In this document: positions 1-7,644 of the stretch, in pieces
Layout of the letters: each line of letters begins with the position of its first letter
How positions within the stretch are numbered: the first letter of the stretch is position 1
IMG/VR virus record: IMGVR_UViG_3300020056_000099
Span: 1-31,895 of that record
DNA length: 31,895 bases
Reading direction: 5' to 3' (one strand)
From: a virus
The notes under the pieces: generated by a model
Seen by the model: the letters and a program-made list of their open reading frames with translations, nothing else
Told to the model about the DNA's origin: nothing
The model's database searches: none
Program-made: the position numbers and the translations under genes

Positions 1-218
1 AGAATACTATGTTTATTTAACCTAATATCTGCACCTTGAGGTACAGTGAAAGCATATGGACCTAGTCCAATACCTTGTTGTGTTGCCATTAGAGCAAGAG
101 GTTTTTGAATTGTAAGTGTTGTATCATTTTCTTCTACAAAACGTCCGACAATTTCATCACCGCTAGTAATTTTTACAGTAATAGTGTCGTGTTTTTTATA
201 TGGTGCTTCAATTAACAT
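1..218 (-). CDS. Sm-like small beta-barrel protein, 3' end outside window
   Basis: Only the first 72 codons are visible; the gene runs off the left edge. The start ATG at 218-216 overlaps the stop of the glutaredoxin gene (TAATG), so translation is probably coupled. The protein begins MLIEAPYKKHDTITVKITSG and continues with a GDEIVGRFVEEND-type stretch, which resembles the Sm1 motif of Sm/LSm folds (short beta strands around a conserved glycine). Similar 100-130 aa proteins of unknown function occur in marine T4-like phages; this comes from memory of the family and was not searched. An Sm-like RNA-binding role is inference. The place at the end of the RNR operon does not by itself suggest a role in nucleotide metabolism. 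Confidence 0.6.
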   Translation of the reverse strand, partial: MLIEAPYKKHDTITVKITSGDEIVGRFVEENDTTLTIQKPLALMATQQGIGLGPYAFTVPQGADIRLNKHSI

Positions 219-469
219 TATAATGTGTATCCTGTTCCGTTATAGCCTGTGTCTTCAATATATTTTACAAATTGCTCGTAGCCTCCTACTTTAAGGCCGT
301 TTACAACAATCTGTGGAAATGTACGTGCTTCTGGAAACTCTGTTAGAACTTCTTCTCTATCAAAGTCTTTACCCAGTTCTCTGTATTCAAACATATAATT
401 GTATTTTTCGCATATTGCCTTTGCTTTTAAGCATGATGGACATGCTGGTTTACCCCAAATGTATATCAT
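218..469 (-). CDS. grx: Glutaredoxin (RNR electron donor)
   Basis: An 83-aa protein with a complete thioredoxin-fold glutaredoxin layout. The N-terminal redox motif is C10-P-S-C13, TFPQIVV carries the cis-proline, and the glycine pair of VGGYEQF is the usual glutathione-binding turn. Phage glutaredoxins of this size reduce the disulfide formed on class Ia ribonucleotide reductase in each catalytic cycle. The context fits: its ATG overlaps the nrdB stop by 4 nt, so the two are coupled, and nrdA upstream keeps the C-terminal CxxC that must be re-reduced. CPSC differs from the common CPYC of glutaredoxins and CPQC of NrdH, so whether glutathione or thioredoxin reductase is the donor cannot be read from sequence. 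Confidence 0.9.
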   Translation of the reverse strand: MIYIWGKPACPSCLKAKAICEKYNYMFEYRELGKDFDREEVLTEFPEARTFPQIVVNGLKVGGYEQFVKYIEDTGYNGTGYTL

Positions 470-1593
470 AGCGAAAATCCTTTGAATGTATCTTCTGTTA
501 CATCTTGTTTTGTACCACCGTTGATGTAACTTGTGATTTCTGTTTCTTGTGGAGCAACTTGAACGTCTGCACCACTAATCCACTTCTGTGTCCAAGGTAG
601 CGGGTTTGTTTTAATTGTGTAAGGTGACTTCAACGCAACGTTTGTCATTCTGCGTGTGCAAATAAATTCAATGTAGTCGCTTAGTAGTTGTGTGTTAAGT
701 CCAATCATTGAACCATCTTTAAACAAATATTCTGCCCATGCTTTTTCTTGATCAACTGCGTCTACAAACATCTGAATGCATTCTTCTTCTGTTTCTTCTG
801 CAATTTTAGCAAAGTCAGGATCATCTTTTTTAAGGATCTTTAACAACATTTGTGTGCTTGCTAGGTGCAGGTTCTCATCACGTGCGATTAGTTTAATGAT
901 CTTGGCATTGCCTTCCATCTTCTTAAGTTCAGCAAATGCCCAACTACATGCAAATGATACATAGAAACGCACACCTTCAAGGATGTTCACGCTCATCAAT
1001 GTAAGCCACAAACTTTTCTTTAATTCGTAAAGATCTACCACAACCTTTTTACCATTTACTGTATGTGTGCCTTCACCCAACAAGTTGTAATACATACTTG
1101 TTTCAATCAGTTCATCATAATACTTTGAAATGTCGCCGGCGCAATCAACAATCTCTTCGATGTTCATTAATTCATCAAAAATCTTACTTGGATTGCTGTA
1201 AACATTACGGATGATATGTGTATATGAACGTGAGTGAATAGTTTCTGAAAAGGTCCATGTTTGGATCCAGTTTTCTAACTCCGGTAAGGATACAATCGGA
1301 GCAAATGCTTCTACTGGTGCTCTCCCTTGTACTGAGTCTAATAGAATTTGGCGTTTTAGATTTGAAGTAAAGATATGCTGTTCAAAGTCAGTCAAGCCTT
1401 TGAAGTCTTTTGCATCTTTATAGATATCAACTTCTTCCGGACGCCAAAAGAAACCCAACTGTTTATCTGTAAGATTATCAAATTGTTTATACTTCAACGT
1501 GTCGTACCGTTGAATAGTTGGGCCGCCTGTAGGATCTAAAAATGCTAGAACCTGTGTATGGTCGGCACGGTTAGTTGTGTCAAAAACGCTCAT
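466..1593 (-). CDS. nrdB: Class Ia ribonucleotide reductase, small (beta) subunit
   Basis: A 375-aa R2 protein that carries the diiron-tyrosyl radical cofactor needed by NrdA to make dNTPs in the cytoplasm. All expected residues are present: D86 (LLDSVQGR), E117 and H120 (FSETIHSR), E206 (ILEGVRF), E240 and H243 (RDENLHL), and the radical tyrosine Y124 in HSRSYTHIIRN. The HSRSYTHIIRN block is nearly identical to that of T4 NrdB as I know it. Length is normal. The ATG at 1593 follows an AAGGA ribosome-binding site about 9 nt upstream. A consensus sigma70 promoter (1615-1642) sits directly upstream, so nrdB-grx can be transcribed by host polymerase independently of nrdA. Downstream it overlaps grx by 4 nt. 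Confidence 0.97.
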   Translation of the reverse strand: MSVFDTTNRADHTQVLAFLDPTGGPTIQRYDTLKYKQFDNLTDKQLGFFWRPEEVDIYKDAKDFKGLTDFEQHIFTSNLKRQILLDSVQGRAPVEAFAPIVSLPELENWIQTWTFSETIHSRSYTHIIRNVYSNPSKIFDELMNIEEIVDCAGDISKYYDELIETSMYYNLLGEGTHTVNGKKVVVDLYELKKSLWLTLMSVNILEGVRFYVSFACSWAFAELKKMEGNAKIIKLIARDENLHLASTQMLLKILKKDDPDFAKIAEETEEECIQMFVDAVDQEKAWAEYLFKDGSMIGLNTQLLSDYIEFICTRRMTNVALKSPYTIKTNPLPWTQKWISGADVQVAPQETEITSYINGGTKQDVTEDTFKGFSL

Positions 1594-1614
1594 GTCTGTC
1601 TATCCTTTTTTATT

Positions 1615-1642
1615 ATTATAACGATTTTAGGTTATTTGTCAA
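1615..1642 (-). promoter_or_regulatory. Sigma70 promoter for nrdB-grx
   Basis: On the minus strand TTGACA (1637-1642) is separated by 16 bp from TATAAT (1615-1620); both hexamers are perfect consensus. The predicted start near 1608 leaves a leader of about 15 nt holding the nrdB AAGGA site. It lies in the gap between the nitroreductase-like gene and nrdB. Confidence 0.85.
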
Positions 1643-1643
1643 C

Positions 1644-2285
1644 CTATACTTTAATTATCTCTAAAGGTTTGGATTGTTTCTCGAGAGAGTAAAATTTTTT
1701 CTTATGAACTGGGTGTTGCCTTGGATTTAATCTTTTATTGGGATGTCCTATCCCGATTGCCATCATAGGATTGAATTTTTTATTAGTATATCCATATAAT
1801 AAATCTGCTAATCCTTGGTGATCTAAACAAATACAATTACCTGTTCTTAGACCAATTCTATTTGCTTCAAAGTTTATAATACCTGTAATTGTTCCTATAG
1901 CGATGTTTTTGAATTGTTCATATTCTTCATCATCATTCCAATACTTGCGCTTATCTGTAGCAGTATTTTGGCATAGGATTGCAACACATGGAGCATCTAA
2001 CTGCGGATTACCTAAAAATACTGCTTTAGGATCAGTTTGTTCTTTAAAAAACTCGTTGTACTCTCTTACATGTGTTTGTTCATCAGGGTGACCTGATAGG
2101 CTATAAATATTTTTTATTAAATCTTTATTTTTAGTAAAGATCACTTTTACAAAATTATAGCCATCTTTCATGTTTGCCCATTTTATACACTCTGCAAGAT
2201 AATCTATAAAATGATCTGAAACTTCAGCATCATCGAAATTACGATGACAGATTTTCATATGCTTAATGTTTTCTAAATCACGCAT
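1644..2285 (-). CDS. Nitroreductase-like flavoprotein
   Basis: A 213-aa protein resembling the FMN-dependent nitroreductase fold. The N-terminus has a basic-aromatic stretch (CHRNFDDAEV) where family members usually carry RRSxRxF. The C-terminal half has NFEANRIGLRTGNCICL, which matches the family's helix-glycine-leucine segment, and MMAIGIGHPNKRLNPR, which matches the conserved iaiGyP strand-turn. Homologues reduce nitro compounds, quinones or flavins with NAD(P)H. Any role beside RNR, for example supplying reduced flavin for diiron assembly, is inference. The start at 2285 overlaps the nrdA end by 13 nt; ATGs at codons 9-10 are alternatives, since the upstream Shine-Dalgarno is weak. It is inserted between nrdA and nrdB, which are usually adjacent. 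Confidence 0.6.
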   Translation of the reverse strand: MRDLENIKHMKICHRNFDDAEVSDHFIDYLAECIKWANMKDGYNFVKVIFTKNKDLIKNIYSLSGHPDEQTHVREYNEFFKEQTDPKAVFLGNPQLDAPCVAILCQNTATDKRKYWNDDEEYEQFKNIAIGTITGIINFEANRIGLRTGNCICLDHQGLADLLYGYTNKKFNPMMAIGIGHPNKRLNPRQHPVHKKKFYSLEKQSKPLEIIKV

Positions 2286-4588
2286 GTCTCACAGTACTCG
2301 TCATCTTCAACTAAGGTATAACCGTTTGCATCTGGTTCTTCTTGTTCTACAACAAGTTTGGAAATATCTAACTCTCCCTGCCCATCATTTGTATTGAAAT
2401 AGTAAAGTTGTTTGCCGCCATACTTGTAAAACATAAGCATATGTTGTAGCATTGTTGACATAGGAATCTTTTCATCTTCGTAGAACACAGGGTTATAACT
2501 TGTGTTAACTGAAATACCTTGATCAATATACTTTTGTAGCACTGCCATAATTTTTAAATAGCCTTCTGGTGACTGTTGATCCCATAGTAAATCATACTTG
2601 TTCTTGAGACGCTTGAACTCTGGTACAACCTGTTTCAACACACCATGCTTTGATTGTTTTACACTAATATAGGCACGTGGTGGTTCAATGCCGTTTGTAG
2701 CATTTGCAATCTGCGCACTTGTTTCCGAAGGCATTAGAGCCATTAGTGTTGAGTTTCGAATGCCAGTATCTTTTAGTTGCTTACGCAATCCTTTCCAATC
2801 CATACGCTCTTTGTGTTTCACTAGATCGTCTACATCTTTTTTGTATGTTTGGTTAGGTGTAATACCCTGTCCGTATTTTGTTTCTGGTGTGCCAGGACAT
2901 GCACCCTGTTCTGCTGCAATATCAGCACTGGCTTTGATTAGATAGTAACTCCATGCTTCTGCATATTCATCTACTAGTGCAAGTCCGTCGCTGTCAATGT
3001 CTTGGTAGTTGAGCCCATTTTTTGCAAGCCAGTAAGCAAAGTTAATAATACCAACACCTAGCGGACGGCGTTTTTCTGTTGAAAGTTGTGCAGCAATAAT
3101 TGGATAGTTTTGATAGCTTAATAGTGCATCTAAACCACGCACTGCCAACGTACAAGCCTTTTCAAAGTCTGCTGGTGTGCGCACGTTGCCCCAATTGATT
3201 GCACTCAATGTGCATAGGCTGATTTCACCTTCTGGATCGTTTAAATCCTTTAGCGGCTTAGTTGGCAAGTCAATTTCTGCACACAGGTTACTCTGTCTAA
3301 TAGGTGCAACGTCTGGCAAGAATGAGCCGTGGTCATTTGCATTGTCTACGTTTTGTAGGTAGATACGTCCAGTGCTTTTGCGCTCCTCCATAAACAATGC
3401 AAAAAGTGTAGAAGCAGGAATAGTTTTCTTACGTAGTCTTGTATTTCTTTCTGCTGTTTCATATAGTTCACGGAACTTGTCTTGGTCCGCAAAGAACGCA
3501 TCGTATAAGCCTGGTACATCACTAGGCGAGAATAGTGTAATGTCACCGCCACTGACAAGTCTTTCATACATTAGTTTGTTAAACTGCACACCATAGTCCA
3601 TATGACGCACACGATTTTCTTCTGTGCCTTTGTTGTTTTTTAGTACAAGTAACTCTTCTACTTCTAAATGCCAAATTGGATAATAGATTGTTGCTGCTCC
3701 GCCACGCACGCCACCTTGTGAGCATGACTTTGTTGCTGCTTGGAACATTTTGTAGAATGGAATAATACCTGTGTGATATGCATCACCTTTACGTATTGGG
3801 CTGCCAATAGCACGGATACTACCGCCTCCGATGCCAATGCCTGCTTTTTGACTTACATACTTAACAATACTACTACTGGTAGCATTAATGCTATCGAGAC
3901 TGTCATCAGTTTCAATGAGTACACAACTTGAGAACTGTCTTTGGGGAGTGCGGACACCAGCCATAACAGGAGTAGGCAAACTGATATCGTGTAAACTAAT
4001 AGCATCATAATAATCCTTTACCCATTTTAATCTTGTTTCTTTTGGATAGTTAGCGAACAAACTTGCTGCAATAAGAACATAACACATTTGTGGTGTTTCA
4101 AAAATTTCACCAGTCACTCTGTTTTGGCAAAGATATTTGCCACGTAACTGTTCCATAGCAACATATGTTAAGTTTTCATCACGCTCGTGTTTTACAAAGT
4201 TTTCAATCTTTTTCCATTCTTCATCGTCATACGTTCCAAGCAATTCAGGATCATAAAATCCTGCTTCTGTATTACGCTCTACTAATTCAACCACTGTGCA
4301 TGGCTCATAGCCTCCGTATACTTCTTTGCGAAGATGATAGTTAATCAATCTACCACCAACATATTGGTAGTTCGGTGTTTCTTCTGAAATAAGATCTGCT
4401 GCTGCTTTGATAAGTGTTTCTTGAATCTCACTTGTCTTCATACCATTAAAAAATTGGATTTGACTTTTGATTTCTACCTCGCTCGGACTAACACCTGTTG
4501 TATCTTTACATGCATTAAAAACAACCTTATGTAGTTTTTCAATGTCTAGTGGTTCTTTTCGTCCGTCTCGCTTGGTAACTTGAATCAT
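2273..4588 (-). CDS. nrdA: Class Ia ribonucleotide reductase, large (alpha) subunit
   Basis: A 771-aa catalytic subunit that reduces ribonucleoside diphosphates to deoxy forms with NrdB. The N-terminal residues 1-90 form an ATP-cone (VTKRDGRKEPLDIEKLHKVV). Active-site residues are in place: C222 (FSSCVL), N434-C436-E438 (SNLCAEI), C459 (SLCTLSAINWGN), the radical-transfer tyrosine pair Y729-Y730 (QLYYFNT), and the C-terminal redox pair C766-x-x-C769 two residues from the end. I chose the ATG at 4588 over an in-frame upstream ATG at 4618 because an AAGGA site lies about 7 nt before 4588 and family N-termini start just before the ATP-cone. No consensus sigma70 site was seen directly upstream, unlike nrdB. 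Confidence 0.97.
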   Translation of the reverse strand: MIQVTKRDGRKEPLDIEKLHKVVFNACKDTTGVSPSEVEIKSQIQFFNGMKTSEIQETLIKAAADLISEETPNYQYVGGRLINYHLRKEVYGGYEPCTVVELVERNTEAGFYDPELLGTYDDEEWKKIENFVKHERDENLTYVAMEQLRGKYLCQNRVTGEIFETPQMCYVLIAASLFANYPKETRLKWVKDYYDAISLHDISLPTPVMAGVRTPQRQFSSCVLIETDDSLDSINATSSSIVKYVSQKAGIGIGGGSIRAIGSPIRKGDAYHTGIIPFYKMFQAATKSCSQGGVRGGAATIYYPIWHLEVEELLVLKNNKGTEENRVRHMDYGVQFNKLMYERLVSGGDITLFSPSDVPGLYDAFFADQDKFRELYETAERNTRLRKKTIPASTLFALFMEERKSTGRIYLQNVDNANDHGSFLPDVAPIRQSNLCAEIDLPTKPLKDLNDPEGEISLCTLSAINWGNVRTPADFEKACTLAVRGLDALLSYQNYPIIAAQLSTEKRRPLGVGIINFAYWLAKNGLNYQDIDSDGLALVDEYAEAWSYYLIKASADIAAEQGACPGTPETKYGQGITPNQTYKKDVDDLVKHKERMDWKGLRKQLKDTGIRNSTLMALMPSETSAQIANATNGIEPPRAYISVKQSKHGVLKQVVPEFKRLKNKYDLLWDQQSPEGYLKIMAVLQKYIDQGISVNTSYNPVFYEDEKIPMSTMLQHMLMFYKYGGKQLYYFNTNDGQGELDISKLVVEQEEPDANGYTLVEDDEYCETCVI

Positions 4589-4613
4589 TATCTTTTCCTT
4601 TTTAATAAAATGA

Positions 4614-4638
4614 GGCACCTACAATAATAGTAGATGCC
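4614..4638 (-). terminator. Hairpin upstream of nrdA, weak terminator or attenuator
   Basis: A 9-bp stem with one G-U pair (GGCATCTAC / GTAGGTGCC on the minus strand) and a 7-nt TATTATT loop, followed by TCATTTTATT. It begins 2 nt after the 4641 stop and lies 26 nt before nrdA. The imperfect U-tract suggests partial termination, which could lower read-through from the tail-spike unit into nrdA. Confidence 0.5.
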
Positions 4639-4640
4639 GA

Positions 4641-5066
4641 TTAACGTAATTGTAATAATTGGTATTTATTATCTATGACAAGGTGCTCAGGTAAACTAGA
4701 TGCTTTTACTGCTTTGCTTCTATCAAAGCCAATTACAGCATTATCTACAAGAAGCAAGTGCATTAGTTCTGATTTCTCCCTATCAATGCATGTATGTATC
4801 TCGAATTGCTTCTGGGAAAAACGTTCGGTTAACTGAAGCGTATACGCTTTTCCTAGGATTGTTGCAAACTCGCAATACGAATTTTCATAAATTAGTGTCC
4901 AGGGATCTGGCCACGTAAAACGATCATATGGATCAATATGTATACTGACTATAGGTGCAGTATTATATAAATTTATTACATCTTGGATTGGATCCTTAGC
5001 AGTTTCTAAGCCATTTCGAAATGACTTCCAAGCACTGAGCCTATCCTCATATTTTAAATTAAACAT
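4641..5066 (-). CDS. Conserved phage protein of unknown function
   Basis: A 141-aa soluble protein with no recognised domain. It is rich in aromatic residues (DPYDRFTWPDPWTLIYENSY near residues 46-65), with a later YTLQLTERFS stretch and an IHTCIDREKSE segment. I know broadly similar hypothetical proteins next to tail genes in cyanophages but can assign no function. Its ATG overlaps the stop of the tail-spike gene (TAATG at 5066), so it is probably translated with it, which suggests a role linked to the spike such as a chaperone. That is inference. A hairpin follows directly before nrdA. Confidence 0.7.
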   Translation of the reverse strand: MFNLKYEDRLSAWKSFRNGLETAKDPIQDVINLYNTAPIVSIHIDPYDRFTWPDPWTLIYENSYCEFATILGKAYTLQLTERFSQKQFEIHTCIDREKSELMHLLLVDNAVIGFDRSKAVKASSLPEHLVIDNKYQLLQLR

Positions 5067-6694
5067 TAAGACCTATAGTTTACTGTATATACAAAATTAT
5101 CGTTCGCTACTGGGATTGTGTTTTTTAAAGTAATATGGATAGTGTCATCTGTGCCATCGCTGTTGTTATCAACAACAGATGCTGCCCATGTAAATGCTGT
5201 GTTATATAAAGCCGGTCCTGTATGTGTATACACATCGCTTAACTGTGGTGCTGCTAAACTTGAGTTGTTAACAATCGAAAGGGTGCCTTCTCTTTGGATA
5301 CCTTGTCCGGTTTCTGTATAAAGGTATTCAACTTCAATAACACCATTTTCAATTAAAGGAACTTTAAGCATTTCTTTAGGAACGCTTTGTTCACCAATTT
5401 CAAATTGGTTGGTAAATTTTCCTACTACTTTAGTTTGACCATCTACTTCAGGATAGTATACAGAGTCAATAAAGAAGAAGCCTCCATCTGGATTGTTAGG
5501 AAGTAACTTACCTGTTCTGTCAAAGAAGTCTGTTTCACTAACGTTTGTGTTACTTGAAAGTGCAATCACTGGACTTACTGTGCCGTCTGTTGTATCACCA
5601 AGATTTGTACCTACTTCGAAAAACTTATTATCTCTAGATACGTTGTATTCTCCGTGTACAATTTTTATACCTTCACGCTTTATCTGATCAAATTTACAAT
5701 TTGAGATAGTGCTGAATCGTGGACCATAGTTACTACCAGGAGTACCTAAACTCATAGCCTCACCAAATGCCATCGCAACATCTCCATATACAAATTCACA
5801 ATCTTTCCATGTATTATCTCTAATATCATGATCACTATACACGTGATATTCGAAACTGTCAATCATTATATTGTCAAACATATTGCCGATACAAGTTACA
5901 GTATCGCTATCAGCATTCATTTCGATTGCCTTTTGATTTCCTACTGCTGATACTGTCCACTTGCCTGTCATCTTAAGATTTTTAAATTCTCCAAATGCAC
6001 AGTTATTCAAGAATAGGATTCTTCCTGTTTCGCCTTGGTGCTCTAGATGCATATCACTTATACCAATAAATCTACACTGTTGTGGATTTATAGCATTGTA
6101 AGGCTCTGGACTATCTACAGGAATGACACCATTGCCTGTATAATTACTGCTGACTGTCGTAAACATTGGAGTGTTTGCTTTAGTCATTGTAATCTTTGTA
6201 TTTTCTACGCCTGCGCCTATTAACTGTACAAACGGTGGAATAGGAATTGTAGATTCAATAGCATAATTTCCTGCAGGAAAATACAATTTATATCTTAACG
6301 CACGGTCTGTAAGTCCGTTTAAAAACAAAGCATCAATAGCTTGAATTAATTTTGTTGTAACATTTGTTCCATCGCCTATAACACCAAAGTCTGCTACAGA
6401 AACAAAGTCATCTAATTTATCTTGTAAACTTCTTTCGTAAGGAGCACTTGTTCCCCAAATAGAACTTGTCTTTTTAAAACTATATGAGTCAGTAAAGTCA
6501 AATATATCGTCATTGGCGGTTAGTATTTGTGTATTACCTACTGCCGGTGCACCTTCTGATACTGCTCCGTTACCAATGTATAATTTTTGTGTATCGATTG
6601 CCCAACCAATTTCACCTGATGCGAGTTGTGGGATACCTGTTGTACCTTCACGCCCTCTACGGTTTTGAATTCTTGAAATTTGAATAACAGCCAC
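5066..6694 (-). CDS. Tail spike / fibre with right-handed beta-helix
   Basis: A 542-aa receptor-binding candidate. Residues 1-50 (IQISRIQNRRG, then LASGEIGWAIDTQKLYIGNG) match the N-terminal attachment domain of phage fibres like Mtd. Residues about 92-125 (DDFVSVADFGVIGDGTNVT) are the typical entry of a pectate-lyase-3 beta-helix, followed by N/D/G-rich short strands up to residue 350. The C-terminal 180 residues look like a beta-sandwich. Such proteins bind or cut surface polysaccharide; no catalytic residues can be assigned with confidence. The start is GTG at 6694, supported by AAGGAG 8 nt upstream. A late-type octamer GCTAAATA (6717-6724) precedes it. Confidence 0.85.
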   Translation of the reverse strand: MAVIQISRIQNRRGREGTTGIPQLASGEIGWAIDTQKLYIGNGAVSEGAPAVGNTQILTANDDIFDFTDSYSFKKTSSIWGTSAPYERSLQDKLDDFVSVADFGVIGDGTNVTTKLIQAIDALFLNGLTDRALRYKLYFPAGNYAIESTIPIPPFVQLIGAGVENTKITMTKANTPMFTTVSSNYTGNGVIPVDSPEPYNAINPQQCRFIGISDMHLEHQGETGRILFLNNCAFGEFKNLKMTGKWTVSAVGNQKAIEMNADSDTVTCIGNMFDNIMIDSFEYHVYSDHDIRDNTWKDCEFVYGDVAMAFGEAMSLGTPGSNYGPRFSTISNCKFDQIKREGIKIVHGEYNVSRDNKFFEVGTNLGDTTDGTVSPVIALSSNTNVSETDFFDRTGKLLPNNPDGGFFFIDSVYYPEVDGQTKVVGKFTNQFEIGEQSVPKEMLKVPLIENGVIEVEYLYTETGQGIQREGTLSIVNNSSLAAPQLSDVYTHTGPALYNTAFTWAASVVDNNSDGTDDTIHITLKNTIPVANDNFVYTVNYRS

Positions 6695-6716
6695 TCGTCT
6701 TACTCCTTGCTAAATG

Positions 6717-6724
6717 TATTTAGC
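6717..6724 (-). promoter_or_regulatory. T4-late-like promoter octamer before tail spike
   Basis: GCTAAATA followed by C on the minus strand, 6/8 to T4 TATAAATA. The likely start near 6710 leaves a short leader that includes the AAGGAG of the tail-spike gene. It lies just downstream of the KOW gene stop. Confidence 0.5.
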
Positions 6725-6725
6725 C

Positions 6726-6905
6726 TCATACCTTGACGAAGTAAGTCATAGGATACCAATCATTCTCAGTGGTAATAGGTGTTGTAACAGCAACAAAACA
6801 CTTGCCAGTGTCGCCGTCATTACGCACTTCTAAAATTGTTCCTCTATAAGTTGAGTACGGTCCTTCAACAAATTCTACGGTATCGCCTACCCTATATTCT
6901 TCCAT
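6726..6905 (-). CDS. Small KOW-domain protein
   Basis: A 59-aa protein (start MEEYRVGDTVEFVEGPYSTY). The YRVGDTVEFVEGPYSTYRG run followed by TILEV is a near-textbook KOW motif as in the C-terminal domain of NusG and in ribosomal L24/L26: a V-x-D-x-V strand, the GPY/F turn, then a glycine and a hydrophobic strand. The remaining 30 residues give two more strands ending WYPMTYFVKV, enough for one SH3-like barrel. KOW barrels bind ribosomal protein S10, Rho, or RNA. A phage protein consisting of this barrel alone might act on transcription-translation coupling or antitermination; that is inference. ATG at 6905 follows AAGGAGAAAATC. A late octamer (6924-6931) sits immediately upstream. Confidence 0.8.
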   Translation of the reverse strand: MEEYRVGDTVEFVEGPYSTYRGTILEVRNDGDTGKCFVAVTTPITTENDWYPMTYFVKV

Positions 6906-6923
6906 GATTTTCTCCTTGTATCG

Positions 6924-6931
6924 TATTTATG
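6924..6931 (-). promoter_or_regulatory. T4-late-like promoter octamer before KOW gene
   Basis: CATAAATA (7/8 to TATAAATA) followed by CG on the minus strand. It contains the TAA stop codon of the upstream nuclease gene (6927-6929) and lies 18 nt before the KOW start. Confidence 0.55.
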
Positions 6932-7607
6932 CGTGTTTTTCGTAATATGCATAAACTCTGTTCCACCATTCTTGTTCCCATTCTGCAAACTCATCTGGCC
7001 ATAAATCAAACTGTTGATACTCTCCTGCACGACTGCACATAAAGATATGTCCTTCACGTATGTCTGTGCCATGCACTTCGTTATGTGCAATAGCGTAGGC
7101 AGTAAGTTGTAGGAAATAATCTTCAACCCATTCTAGTTTCTTAGGTTTATTAGTTTGCTTGAAGTCCATTATACATGGATTGCCTTTGTATACACCTACA
7201 AGGTCAGTTGTACCTGCATACATTTGTGGCACATAAAGCGGAACTTCGCTACCCCATATTTCATCTACATCATCCATTGCATGTACTTTAATTGTAGTTG
7301 CCATCATGTGTGCTTGTTGTGCATATGGATTGCTGCCTGCACTAGGCCATTCGCCTGTGTCAATATAATCTTCAAGATACTTGTGCATACGGGTACCAAC
7401 ACCTGCTGCTTCTGTAACTATCTCTTGTGCTTTCTTTTCACCTACACGCCTCTTCCAAGCAATAAGATGTGTTTTATCTTTGGTTTCGCCTAGAATAGTT
7501 GTGACACTTGCTACCGGTGGTCCGCCTGGGGTTTCGTACCTGCGCTTGCCATTTACTTCTACTCGTTTTAGTTTATTGTATTTGTATTTTTCTAATATTA
7601 AGGACAT
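6927..7607 (-). CDS. PD-(D/E)XK exonuclease, RecB/MGME1-like
   Basis: A 226-aa nuclease. The RecB-family motifs appear in order: GTRMHKYLE (71-79, H75), SEVPLY (E121), AGTTDLVGVY (131-140, D135), CIMDFKQT (145-152, D148 and K150), and YFLQLTAYA with Q167. This is the arrangement of lambda-exo/Cas4/MGME1-like exonucleases, which use two metal ions to degrade DNA ends. Cyanophages encode similar proteins, thought to help degrade host DNA or process replication intermediates. The gene has no Shine-Dalgarno. A sigma70 promoter (7614-7642) places its transcription start at or within 1-2 nt of the ATG, so the mRNA is probably leaderless. It ends inside the late octamer for the KOW gene. Confidence 0.88.
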   Translation of the reverse strand: MSLILEKYKYNKLKRVEVNGKRRYETPGGPPVASVTTILGETKDKTHLIAWKRRVGEKKAQEIVTEAAGVGTRMHKYLEDYIDTGEWPSAGSNPYAQQAHMMATTIKVHAMDDVDEIWGSEVPLYVPQMYAGTTDLVGVYKGNPCIMDFKQTNKPKKLEWVEDYFLQLTAYAIAHNEVHGTDIREGHIFMCSRAGEYQQFDLWPDEFAEWEQEWWNRVYAYYEKHA

Positions 7608-7613
7608 AACATT

Positions 7614-7642
7614 TTTATAACATATAATAGTAGATTAGTCAA
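7614..7642 (-). promoter_or_regulatory. Sigma70 promoter for the exonuclease
   Basis: TTGACT (7637-7642), 17-bp spacer, TATAAA (7614-7619) on the minus strand, each 5/6 to consensus. The -10 ends 6 nt before the ATG at 7607, so the expected +1 coincides with the start codon. No Shine-Dalgarno is present. Confidence 0.7.
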
Positions 7643-7644
7643 TA

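Noticed and set aside
4589-4618. Upstream ATG giving a 10-residue longer NrdA
   Set aside because: The extra codons include the ribosome-binding site of the ATG at 4588 and lie before the usual N-terminus of the ATP-cone.
5821-5850. TTGACA-N17-TATAGT inside the tail-spike gene, minus strand
   Set aside because: It falls in the coding sequence for MIDSFEYHVYSD, with no gene start nearby downstream, so chance codon composition is the simpler explanation.
7155-7493. Cys-rich 112-codon plus-strand frame
   Set aside because: It is antisense to the exonuclease gene, whose catalytic motifs are intact.
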